Shown here one piece after another: positions 55,249 to 64,000 of a stretch of 64,000 nucleotides of DNA. The notes below the pieces were generated by a model. It worked only from the letters and a program-made list of their open reading frames with translations. It did not search any database and was not told the DNA's origin. The position numbers were made by a program, and so were the translations under genes. How positions within the stretch are numbered: position 1 is the first letter of the stretch; every line of letters starts with the position of its first letter. The DNA comes from Pyrenula massariospora (taxonomy: Eukaryota; Ascomycota; Eurotiomycetes; Pyrenulales; Pyrenulaceae). The DNA is taken from assembly GCA_021030905.1 (NCBI GenBank), contig JAGFMI010000031.1, forward strand, positions 124,001 to 188,000, in the 5' to 3' direction.

Positions 55249-56248
55249 GATGAAGAGCGGGAAGAGGAAAGGAGGAAAGCGAAGGGTGGCCTAGCAGGCC
55301 TAGAAGATACGAGGTCGACGCCTAGATTGATAGCTGATCCTCGGATTGTTGTAGCCTATGGGTTTACGATCTGTGAAAGAAATGAAAGGACGATAGGTCC
55401 GGGATTCGCTCTGGCGGAGGAAGTGGACGATTTTGGGAAATACGAACGAGAGAGGCAGAGGATTAGGAGAAAACGGAGTAGAGCCGCGAAGAGAGGTGGA
55501 GTCGTATCTGGGTCGTGTGAGAGAGGGTGTCCTTTGAAAATCGCAAATTTGGTGATTGCGCCTGAGAAAGTACCGATTTTAGTGTACCGGCAAGCGAAAG
55601 GAATGGCTGAGGACACTTTTTTGAAGGTGCCAAGTCTCGACTTCAGATGCTCACCAGCCACACCTCCCAGCCGAGGGCGCGCCACATCTACAGGATATTA
55701 GGAGTGAAGACTGCCTGCGAACATTCATAACATAAGGCATTCCCTGCAATCACGTCAAGTCAGTCATATCAGAGCCAAAAGACCTTTCCTGCGTCCCTCT
55801 CTGCTTTGGTCGTCTCTCGTTGCTTGGGCTCGACAATCGCGGCTTGAAGAAGATCCGAAGTCGAACACATGCAGCCTAGCGCCGTCGCTCATCATCGTGG
55901 CGCAGTTCGTCCGGCCGTCCCAAGAGTTGGCCAGGATTTGGCGACTATCGGAACCAAGGTTTTCTGGGTTGACATCTGCATGGGCTCATATTCATTCTCC
56001 TGCAGCGCACTGATCACGGCCAATATAATTGGTGACACGCCTCATCCACCGGCGACTGAGCTCCTCATTGGGCTCCAATCGCAAAATCTGAAGATGCCTC
56101 TTACAGCACCCCGGGCTGCTTAGTGTCCAGTTTTTTCTTTGCTGTCCCTGGTAGAGGATCTTTTCCGTGAGGTGTCTTCATCTGCCTTCTTGCTTCCCAG
56201 ACACTTCTTACACCAACGCTGACTGAAGCATTAGAGCAGACTCCTACA
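55249..56248. promoter_or_regulatory. Divergent promoter region of SED5 and the large disordered gene
   Basis: These 1.0 kb separate two divergent starts. A plus-strand frame (55186..55701) overlapping the SED5 start is best read as its shadow plus upstream sequence. The last 250 bases include a T-rich run and C/T-rich segments typical of a fungal promoter or 5' UTR. Confidence 0.4.
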
Positions 56249-59200
56249 ATGACCACGCCAGGACGTGGCGGCGGCGGTGGCGGTCCCTACCCCTCCTTTC
56301 AAACCAACGTAAACCGGACAAAGACGAAGAGATGGATTGAAGCAAAATCATTCTCCTACGATGGCGACGATTGGGGCGATGAGGATGAGTACGATCAACC
56401 GGAGTCTCAACCTCAACCGCCCCACGCACCTTCACCTGGGGTGGGAGGACCTGGTGGCCGCCCATATCCTCCTTACGGCGGACCTCCAAGGCCCGGTCAT
56501 GGCCCTCCACCTGGCCGAGGACCTCCACCGCAGCCTCGTGGAAGACCCTCATTTGACCGAGACGATCGCCAACCATTTCCCACCCATCAAGGTGGATTTG
56601 AGGGCCCATATCCTACAGCGCAACGGTCACCTTTCGGACCTCCCCCTGACCATGCTCGCCATAGTCCCGCTCCTGATCCACGCATGGGCCGGCCTCGTCA
56701 AGGATCTCAGCCTAGACCGATGGGTTACGATGCCTATCCTCACGCTCCTTTTATGCCGGACACACGGGGTGGACCCTATCCCTCCCAAGCAAGAGGTGGT
56801 CGAAGATCAGAATCCGGCCATCGACCTTCCCCGAGCGAGATTTACGGTCGTAGAGAAAGCCCAGGACGGCCGATACCGCCTCCTATGCATAGCAACCGTA
56901 CTTCCCGGGACACAAGCCCTTCGTCGAGATTCCCGCCACGGAAGAGCAGTTTGAGTCAGCAGCAAACACCGGTGGAGCCATTTATTGCTGGCACTACAAG
57001 CGCAAGTACGCGCTCTGACACGCCGGAGGAGTCGAAAGATAACCCGCCCCCGAAACCGCTGCCTTTCATACGTCCTGCTGATATCTACAAACGCATGGAA
57101 GAGGAAAAGGAGAAGCAGCGGCGACAGTCACAAGATTCATCGCGGCCAAGTGTAGATTCGCCCAGGCTCGGAGCTGCGCCTGGACCGCCACCTGCAATAC
57201 CATCTCATGATCGTGATGGCCTAGAAAGTCCCAGGCGCAGTCTAGAGCAGTCTGACAGCAGTGAGAGAGTGCTACGACCGAAGCCCACACTTGACCCCGT
57301 GACTGAACGGAAAAGCGAGTATGGTTTCGACAAATTGCTGGAGAATGCCCCTGAAGACCATCCATCGACCGGGGTGGCACAGGCCGCTGAGCCGGCGCCT
57401 TCAGCTGAACCGCTCTCTGCAACATCCGAGCAAGGCTTAACCTACGCTTCTTCTCAATATTCTGATCGGCCCGACCCTGTCTCTGCCAGCTCAGTCAAGT
57501 CCAAGCAGTCCTTCAGCCGCGGAGCTCCTGAAACCGTCCATGTGCCGATGCGGCGAGAGATTCTTGAAGACGACCAGCCGACTCCTCGCCCAGCTGCTGG
57601 CTTCCAAAAGTCTGACTCGCAGGCTATCCCGTCTGACCTGCAGCATCAGAAATCACTCGGGTATAGGTCTCTCGTCAACAAAGCGTTTGAAGATTCAGAA
57701 AACCGAGTTCCTCCAACACCCTCCTCCAACAGTGACAGTATGCTTCGGTCTGGGAGTGCTAGTACTTCAGACATTAGCCCGATTCTGAGTAGGAACTCTA
57801 GCTCTGCAGCACAGCCAGCCGGTGCTGGAAGTCAGCGAGATGCGCCGCCAACCATTCCCGAAGAACCAACCCACACCGGGTCACGCCCTCCCTCATCAGA
57901 TGCAACCAAGTTTGGTGAGCCTGAGAATCATCAACGGCCTCTTACTCCGCCTCCGGCTGTCCGGCCAGGCTATCGGCGAAACACGAGCACGCCAAGTCCC
58001 AACAATAGTCCAGCGAGACGTCCGGTTAGTGTAGAGACTGGTGATATCCCAAAGTCTGAACTTGCAACATTGGCCACAGTGAGCCCTGAGATTTCTCGAA
58101 AAGGAAATGAGGATGTTTCAGCAGAAACGAATTCATTGAGATCTCGGCGGCCAATCACGCCACCAAAGTTCGCAGATCACGGTGCCCTTGACGAACGCAA
58201 TGCATCCCCGATTTCTCGGTCAGAGTCGCCTACAAAAGGCAAAGTTCGCGATCTCGCTGAGAGGTACAATGAATCGGGTAAGTCGTCGCCTTCTGAAAGC
58301 CCCAAGAAGCAGTCTCCTCGACCGTCGAATGCCAGGCTGGAGAGTTTCAGACCAGCTTTGCCTGGAAGCTGGATGTCGTATACCACGAACGAAGGGTTTT
58401 CGACGCCTTCACGAACGGAGTCCGAATTCGTTCGTCCCGAGCATGAAGCTCCATCTGCCAGCGCAGTCGAGGACGATAAGCCTGCACAGGGTCTGAGACG
58501 GCAGGAAGGTGACCCATCATCAAGTGTTCCAGAAGAGATCGAGAAGAGAGATCCGAGCGTGAAAGCCTTTGCAGCAGCTGCAGCCGCGGGTTCTGCCCTC
58601 GCAAGCGCATTCACGACTCTCCCGGGGCCACGCGATGATAAGTCAATTAGACTAGAAGGTACGACTCTGGACAGGAGCGGCACACCCACCGACGTGCCGT
58701 CCCATAATAGTTCAACTTTTGCAGGAGGTTCTGAACTACCAGACTCTCGACAAGAGCCTGTTCCAGAAGCTGCAGGCATCCCTCCCTCACCCCTTCCAAA
58801 GGACACGCCACATCCGGCGACAGAAACCTCTCAGGGAAGTTACTTTCCTCCACCTCTTAGAACAAATGAGCCTACTGGGTCTACGCCGATGCGGCCGGCG
58901 ATGCTTCCGACTTTGAGCACAGGCGCGTCACCGGAGGAGACTGAAAATGATCGGTTGCAAGAAGCGATTTTGAAAGGCCTCACTCCGCGCTCTGCGAATG
59001 CAGAGAAGGGTTTAGACGGTGATGTCCCTAAACCACCAAGCAAAATAAACTCTTCAACGCAACGTGATCAGCTTGAAAGCACGTCTATACCAAAAGAATA
59101 CAACAATTATTGGGACGACATTGCTCAGCCGCCGGATCTGGCGCTGAAGGATCCAGGCTCTCAAGGCGATGATCGAGAAAAGTCGAGAAACGTTGGTTCA

Positions 59201-60193
59201 AAAGATCTTCCCCCCGTTCCTCAGAGCCAGCAACAACCCGAGCCACCTCGTCAGTTGAAAAAGCGGTTCTCATGGGAGTCTTCCACCTCAGAGGAAAACT
59301 ACGATGTGCCACCAGTTGCGCCCCTTAGTCCTCATTCGCCCCTACAGCGTCGACAGGAAATGCCAGAGTCCGTTCAAAGCTTCGAAAATGCAGAAAATTT
59401 TGTCCCACATCGAGTAGATTCAAGCTCACCCTTTCCAAGTCAGTCAGCGGAAAGGCATCTGGGCCCAGGCGAGCCCATAGCAGGAGATCGTCGACCATCA
59501 GATACAAATACCTTTGACTCGTCTGGAAGTTCACACCTACAGCCTGATCTACAACTCTCGGCGCCGCCTCAAATACCTTCTAAAGATATATTAGATATAG
59601 GAAATGCTGGTCAAGATCCTGCACCACCCGCAACACCGCAAAAGGACCCACTCGATGCGATTCCGTCGGAGGGGAAGCCTAGCCCACATTATCAGAGACC
59701 GTTGAATGAAGACGCTAGCTCGAACGCCATGTCTTATCGCGAAATTTCAGCGTTGAAGACGCCACAGGATCGAATCATGGCCTATAATTTGGCGCGGGAT
59801 CAGTACGTAAAAATTGACACAGGTCTCGGCAACTGGTTGCAATTTACTGGTCAAATGCTTCCTGAACATGCCGACGTGGTCGTCAGAAACGGCCGGCTCT
59901 CACAACAACAGGCTGCTCATTTGGGTCATAGGTTGTCACCTTCACGGTCGAAATTTCCTCGCATTGTGTCCTTGACAGGGGCAATTCAGCCATCCCAAGG
60001 CGGCTCTGCTAACGGCCCATCAGCGGCAGACCCTGCTTCTGGCGGCATACATCAAATGCAGGAAGATGGAAAGAAGTTGTTGCAAAGCGCAGGTAAACTT
60101 GGTGGTAGAGCAGGTGGCGCGGCCAAGGGATTGATACTCAAAGGCAAGAGCAAGTTTCGGCATAGTGGAGGCGGAGAAAAGGTAGATTCCTGA
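56249..60193 (+). CDS. Very large disordered Pro/Ser-rich protein (may be the 5' part of a longer gene)
   Basis: This is a single open frame of 1314 codons from a true ATG. The N-terminus has a short conserved-looking block (NRTKTKRWIEAKSFSYDGDDWGDEDEYD), followed by Gly/Pro-rich sequence with many PPxP motifs suited to SH3 partners. About 1000 residues are disordered and Ser/Pro-rich, with scattered short blocks (FIRPADIYKRMEEEKEKQRR, YGFDKLLENA, FRPALPGSWMSYTTNEGF, IPKEYNNYWDDIA). A folded-looking C-terminal block follows: SYREISALKTPQDRIMAYNLARDQYVKIDTGLGNWLQFT. I cannot assign a function; a scaffold at membrane or actin is only a guess. Its last codons contain GTAGAT, a usable splice donor, and the next frame is in phase (see findings). 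Confidence 0.85.
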   Translation: MTTPGRGGGGGGPYPSFQTNVNRTKTKRWIEAKSFSYDGDDWGDEDEYDQPESQPQPPHAPSPGVGGPGGRPYPPYGGPPRPGHGPPPGRGPPPQPRGRPSFDRDDRQPFPTHQGGFEGPYPTAQRSPFGPPPDHARHSPAPDPRMGRPRQGSQPRPMGYDAYPHAPFMPDTRGGPYPSQARGGRRSESGHRPSPSEIYGRRESPGRPIPPPMHSNRTSRDTSPSSRFPPRKSSLSQQQTPVEPFIAGTTSASTRSDTPEESKDNPPPKPLPFIRPADIYKRMEEEKEKQRRQSQDSSRPSVDSPRLGAAPGPPPAIPSHDRDGLESPRRSLEQSDSSERVLRPKPTLDPVTERKSEYGFDKLLENAPEDHPSTGVAQAAEPAPSAEPLSATSEQGLTYASSQYSDRPDPVSASSVKSKQSFSRGAPETVHVPMRREILEDDQPTPRPAAGFQKSDSQAIPSDLQHQKSLGYRSLVNKAFEDSENRVPPTPSSNSDSMLRSGSASTSDISPILSRNSSSAAQPAGAGSQRDAPPTIPEEPTHTGSRPPSSDATKFGEPENHQRPLTPPPAVRPGYRRNTSTPSPNNSPARRPVSVETGDIPKSELATLATVSPEISRKGNEDVSAETNSLRSRRPITPPKFADHGALDERNASPISRSESPTKGKVRDLAERYNESGKSSPSESPKKQSPRPSNARLESFRPALPGSWMSYTTNEGFSTPSRTESEFVRPEHEAPSASAVEDDKPAQGLRRQEGDPSSSVPEEIEKRDPSVKAFAAAAAAGSALASAFTTLPGPRDDKSIRLEGTTLDRSGTPTDVPSHNSSTFAGGSELPDSRQEPVPEAAGIPPSPLPKDTPHPATETSQGSYFPPPLRTNEPTGSTPMRPAMLPTLSTGASPEETENDRLQEAILKGLTPRSANAEKGLDGDVPKPPSKINSSTQRDQLESTSIPKEYNNYWDDIAQPPDLALKDPGSQGDDREKSRNVGSKDLPPVPQSQQQPEPPRQLKKRFSWESSTSEENYDVPPVAPLSPHSPLQRRQEMPESVQSFENAENFVPHRVDSSSPFPSQSAERHLGPGEPIAGDRRPSDTNTFDSSGSSHLQPDLQLSAPPQIPSKDILDIGNAGQDPAPPATPQKDPLDAIPSEGKPSPHYQRPLNEDASSNAMSYREISALKTPQDRIMAYNLARDQYVKIDTGLGNWLQFTGQMLPEHADVVVRNGRLSQQQAAHLGHRLSPSRSKFPRIVSLTGAIQPSQGGSANGPSAADPASGGIHQMQEDGKKLLQSAGKLGGRAGGAAKGLILKGKSKFRHSGGGEKVDS

Positions 60194-60388
60194 TTTCGTT
60201 CTCAGGCAGCTTAATCTGGTGGGCTACATCTGAGTTTTGAAAATGCGGCGATGATACCCACGATGTATACAGTAAGGATCAGTATAAATCTGGGGCTGCT
60301 TTTAGTTCATAATGAATTTCCTTCTTACCATGTTCTGCACTGGTCATTAATATTTTCACTTTAGGCTCATTCCAAGTCGCAATCACGA

Positions 60389-63300
60389 ATGGCCGATCCT
60401 CCACATTCCTCGCTTGTCGCCACAACGATGCCCAACATGCAGAGTGCTGCAACCGTGCGATCCTTGGACGATACGAAGAGGAACCCAATAAATTCAGAGT
60501 CTCAACCGCCAGTTCTTTCGGTCCCAGTTCAAATTTCTCAGACCGAATCTTTACAAGAACCACGAGTAGTGGTTACCAGTGCCTCTAATGACCCACCTAA
60601 GGCAACACGCTTTCCTAGAAATTTCGACGAAGTATCGGCCCTCGGTAGTCAGGATGGAGATATCGTGCCTAGTCGTAGCATCAGCGAAGTCACGCAACCT
60701 AGGAAATCCCAGGAAGATAGACGCAATGAAGAGGTACACGACGACGGTCTCAAAGCCACAGAACCGGAGCGAGGAATGGATAAGATACACGCAAGCGAGA
60801 CACTGAAGGTGGACACAATATCGATCTTGGATGAAGCTTCGTATGGGACTCGTTCCGATGTAGAAGACCCGAACATAATCGGCAACGAATGGCAGAATGG
60901 AACGAGCAATCGAAATATTTCGGATCTATCCGTCAACGTTGGTCAGAGGGAAAAAGCAATGATTGCATCGGTTTCAAAGCCTCCAGCAATGGTGAATATT
61001 CCTTCGCGTACTGGAAATAATCTGACATCCCCTGATACTTCCCACATACCAACCGAGAAGGCTCACCTTGATCCTAGTCGGTCACAACATATGACTCCTC
61101 ATGAAGTCTCGAGTAAGACTGAGCTATTGACAGCAGACCCTAGCTACGAAGGTATCTCGCCTCCCATTAAAGATGAAATTATGACAGATCAGCTTGTAGC
61201 GGCAGAGAGATCGCCTTCTCCTGTTGCAGATACTTCTACTCTTCTAGCAAAGAGACCTCATCCATTGGAAACCCGCCACCATGCTGAATACAGGGAGCGC
61301 AACATGTTGCAGGAGGGTCAACAGGGCAAGATTCCTTCTGCTCCAGATTCCCGGCACGGCCCCCAACCAGACAATGTCCTGGAAAACCAAAAGAATATTC
61401 AAAATTCAACAGAGCATGGATCCATGCACGACGGGTTAGACGCTGATATTGAGAAACGACCAAATCAATCCGAGCCTTCACAAAGGTTCCCGCCGCGCAG
61501 AGAGTCTTTGCCGGAGAAAGCTCGAGACCCACAGCAGGGGAAGACCACCGTTACAAGGGCTGCCCAAGGTGAAACGTTTCCTGATAGGCGTCAAAGGCAA
61601 TCTTATTCTCGTCCATTCAAAGAACCTGATATCACAACACACCCGGCTTACCGAGAGTCTCCTGAGAACCTTGACCGTAGGAGCCAGGTCTATGCCTCCG
61701 AGGACCCACCACCGGAGCCATATTATGAGCCTTCACACAGGCCAACGGACGAGCCCAGCCAACCAGTCCAGGAAGATGGCATGTATCGCATTCCGGGGCC
61801 GTACGGTCAGCAGTATCGATCTCCGCGGCAGCAAGCGTTTCCTCCTAGTGGATTCTCACCTACAGATCCTACGATGCACACGCAGAAGGGATCCGTTACT
61901 GGAGATATTCAGAGAACACAAAGATACGATGAGAACGGCAATGAAATTACATACACGCAGTACGGCGGACCTCGTCCACGGAGCCAAGATCGATCCTACG
62001 TTCCCCGACCAATCTCCACCGAATACGAGATTCCAGGCGTTGGACCGCCACCCCCAGAGCCAAGTCCTCCAAAACAGAGGCCCCGCTCTGGCATCTTTTC
62101 TAGGGCTCGATCACGATCTCGACCGCCAATTGTAAACGACGATGCATCCGATACTGTCGAGAATCTGTTTCGCGATGACCAGCCAAAGGAGAGACGATCT
62201 AGTATCTTCTCGAAACGGACAAGCAAGCAAGCGAGTATATCTAAAAGCCAACCTCAAATTACAGATCCCCCAAATTATCGTAAATCTTCAACAATGCCGA
62301 TTGAGCCCCCTGACAAGAGCAAAAAGGGCAATAAATTGCAACGGTCATCGACTTCGGGCGTACCTGATAGCGAGACTAAGAGGAAGAGCGGATTCTCGCG
62401 ATGGAGCGGTATATTCTCTCGGTCAAAGTCAGCAAATAAAAATTCACCGACACCCCAAACACAGACCACTCAATCACCGTCACGAATTGACGAGCAGGGA
62501 TACTATGCTTCCTATGGGCCGCAGCGACAGACCTCTCCAACGTTACCTGATCTATCGCAAATGCATGCGCAAACGCTTCCGCCTCCAAAACAAGGGCGTG
62601 GGTACTACGCGGTCTATTCCTCTCAGAACCAAACACAACCACAGAGGAGTTCTTTTTCCCGTCAACCACCGTCAAATAGGGATCATTATCCGTACCACGA
62701 TCGCGCCACTCGACCGGGCGCAGATGGCTTTGTTGGAGGCCGACAGCTGTCTGAGCAACAAGTCGCAAACGAGAAGCACAATTTTGAGAGCGAAACAGGG
62801 TTTCGAGGACCATACCACGCTCAGCCTAGTCCAAAACGCTCTCCCCCTAATCTTCGTATCAACACAGAATCAAACAAGCATCGGCCGGTATCATCACAAT
62901 CCTCATCTTATCAACCAGCCACGCAAGCATATACAGCACCACCAGGCGGACCAAGCCGACATTCCCCATATGCTGCGACTTCTCCCACCCAAACCTCACC
63001 CTACGGTTATGGCAGCGCAAGAGGATTGAATAGCACCTCTCTCTCGCATACCATTGACCTACAGAAGCGGAGCCGAAGTCCAAGGGGCGGCCGACGGAAT
63101 TCTGTAGAGGAAGATGAACCTTATCAGGGTCCGGCTCACGCTCTCGGAACATTCTCTAAGAGGAGCAGTATGAGAAAATCAGGGGACGGGGAACAAGAGG
63201 CGCCATGGAGAATTGATATGCCACACGAGAAGGAGAGAAGAAACGGAACGATGATGGAGCAGAATGGGGAGAACTCAACCAGAAAGTCTTCTGGCCAGAT

Positions 63301-63538
63301 TGGCAGCTACGACATTGGCGAAGTAGCAAGAGGACGACACCGAGATAGCGCGCCGTTTCAACGAATCGACGCTGCTGGTAATGAGGCACACATTGCTAGT
63401 CAACGAAAAACTGAGGGTAGAGCGGAGCTGCAAGGCTCACGGGTTCCAGGCGATGAAAGTGAGGATGAAGTTGTTATGAGCAGCACGGCGTATCCGGGTC
63501 AGGAATGGATGCCAACCGGATACGGATGGGATGATTGA
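60389..63538 (+). CDS. Second large disordered Ser/Pro-rich protein or 3' exon of the preceding gene
   Basis: This is an open frame of 1049 codons in the same frame as the preceding one and 195 bp after its stop. It starts at an ATG, but the frame is open back to 60365, where a good acceptor (TTTCACTTTAG) ends. The first 450 residues are polar and disordered. Then come a QRYDENGNEITYTQYGG block, basic/Ser blocks (GIFSRARSRSRPP, FSRWSGIFSRSKS, SSIFSKRTSKQ), Tyr/Gln-rich repeats of the form GYYASYGPQ / GYYAVYSSQ, and an acidic C-terminus ending PGQEWMPTGYGWDD. The basic Ser/Arg blocks look like phosphorylation or membrane-binding patches. No catalytic domain is visible. It may be an independent gene, but I favour its being the downstream exon. 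Confidence 0.75.
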   Translation: MADPPHSSLVATTMPNMQSAATVRSLDDTKRNPINSESQPPVLSVPVQISQTESLQEPRVVVTSASNDPPKATRFPRNFDEVSALGSQDGDIVPSRSISEVTQPRKSQEDRRNEEVHDDGLKATEPERGMDKIHASETLKVDTISILDEASYGTRSDVEDPNIIGNEWQNGTSNRNISDLSVNVGQREKAMIASVSKPPAMVNIPSRTGNNLTSPDTSHIPTEKAHLDPSRSQHMTPHEVSSKTELLTADPSYEGISPPIKDEIMTDQLVAAERSPSPVADTSTLLAKRPHPLETRHHAEYRERNMLQEGQQGKIPSAPDSRHGPQPDNVLENQKNIQNSTEHGSMHDGLDADIEKRPNQSEPSQRFPPRRESLPEKARDPQQGKTTVTRAAQGETFPDRRQRQSYSRPFKEPDITTHPAYRESPENLDRRSQVYASEDPPPEPYYEPSHRPTDEPSQPVQEDGMYRIPGPYGQQYRSPRQQAFPPSGFSPTDPTMHTQKGSVTGDIQRTQRYDENGNEITYTQYGGPRPRSQDRSYVPRPISTEYEIPGVGPPPPEPSPPKQRPRSGIFSRARSRSRPPIVNDDASDTVENLFRDDQPKERRSSIFSKRTSKQASISKSQPQITDPPNYRKSSTMPIEPPDKSKKGNKLQRSSTSGVPDSETKRKSGFSRWSGIFSRSKSANKNSPTPQTQTTQSPSRIDEQGYYASYGPQRQTSPTLPDLSQMHAQTLPPPKQGRGYYAVYSSQNQTQPQRSSFSRQPPSNRDHYPYHDRATRPGADGFVGGRQLSEQQVANEKHNFESETGFRGPYHAQPSPKRSPPNLRINTESNKHRPVSSQSSSYQPATQAYTAPPGGPSRHSPYAATSPTQTSPYGYGSARGLNSTSLSHTIDLQKRSRSPRGGRRNSVEEDEPYQGPAHALGTFSKRSSMRKSGDGEQEAPWRIDMPHEKERRNGTMMEQNGENSTRKSSGQIGSYDIGEVARGRHRDSAPFQRIDAAGNEAHIASQRKTEGRAELQGSRVPGDESEDEVVMSSTAYPGQEWMPTGYGWDD

Positions 63539-64000
63539 TTTTGTGATAGGGAGCTGCTCCGTAGTTTGATTTACCCTCTACCGGCGCCTGGACAAAGCAT
63601 GCGACTCAGATTATAGATACCCATGAAGATATAATTGAAAACTTGATCTACTCTCTACTGGAGAATATTTATGATCCTTTCAAAGCGTCTTGCTTTCTTT
63701 CTGCATGTGTTGCCGTCGGGTGCGAGAAGAAGACACTGACAAGCACACGACGGAGTCAATAGTCATATTTAACGTGTCGAGGCTCGACTACTAAACAAAC
63801 GTGCAGTCTTAGTCCCACCTCTCGACCGTCCCTCAAAAGAGCTCTCCTTCAAGTTAACTTTCATACATGTCAGAGTAAGATCGATCGAGCTTGATATATT
63901 TGCGTAGCTAAAGCCAACTTTGATGACAAGCCGTATGCGATGGATCAACAACCATCGTCTAATTGTCGCACGTATGATGGCCTCTCTCACAAGGTTAAGA
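63539..64000. other. 3' flank at window end
   Basis: This holds the terminator of the large plus-strand gene. A minus-strand frame ending at 63769 (segment VNLKESSFEGRSRGGTKTAR, stop TAA) has a possible acceptor before it and might be the last exon of a gene running in from the right, but I cannot support it without the rest. Confidence 0.3.

Noticed and set aside
55186-55701. 171-codon plus-strand frame overlapping the SED5 start
   Set aside because: It overlaps exon 1 of a certain gene on the opposite strand and has no family resemblance.
63769-63990. Possible terminal exon of a minus-strand gene entering from the right
   Set aside because: Only about 30 plausible codons are visible before a possible acceptor, and the remainder is outside the window.

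Overview
The window is nuclear DNA of a filamentous ascomycete (Pezizomycotina). The genes have short introns, mostly 45-60 nt, with GT..AG ends and CTRAC/CTAAT-like branch points. The gene set is typical of moulds: PTH11-type rhodopsin-domain receptors, fungal drug:H+ antiporter-like MFS transporters, a GH128 cell-wall hydrolase, a secreted class 3 lipase and a CENP-O/Mcm21 kinetochore subunit. I cannot name the class or species from sequence alone. I rebuilt exons by hand, and every spliced model given closes to a whole number of codons.

Region 1 (0-22 kb) is gene-dense and mostly housekeeping. In order it holds a single-pass membrane protein of unknown function (+), an MFS transporter with a long N-terminal tail (-), molybdopterin synthase large subunit MoaE/MOCS2B (-), a Yae1-type deca-GX3 protein (+), an RBM5/RBM10-like splicing factor (-), a thioredoxin with a C-terminal tail (-), an acetyl-CoA transporter AT-1/SLC33A1 homologue (-), kinetochore CENP-O/Mcm21 (+), a large coiled-coil protein (-) and a secreted GH128 glucanase-like protein (+). 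MoaE/YAE1 and AT-1/CENP-O are divergent pairs sharing promoters. The CENP-O side carries two MluI cell-cycle boxes.

Region 2 (about 22-53 kb) is gene-sparse. Long stretches without recognisable genes separate genes for transport, sensing and secretion: a PTH11-like receptor (-), a second MFS transporter (+), a secreted SnoaL-like protein (-), a GNAT acetyltransferase (-), an APH-fold kinase (-), a second PTH11-like receptor (-), a decayed MFS pseudogene (-), a short-chain dehydrogenase (-) and a secreted lipase (-). No polyketide, peptide or terpene synthase is present, so this is not an obvious biosynthetic cluster.

Region 3 (54-64 kb) returns to core genes: the Golgi t-SNARE Sed5/syntaxin-5 (-), then two very long disordered reading frames (+, 1314 and 1049 codons) that lie in one frame and may be a single gene of about 2368 residues. 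No RNA genes, CRISPR arrays, insertion sequences or intact transposons were recognised.
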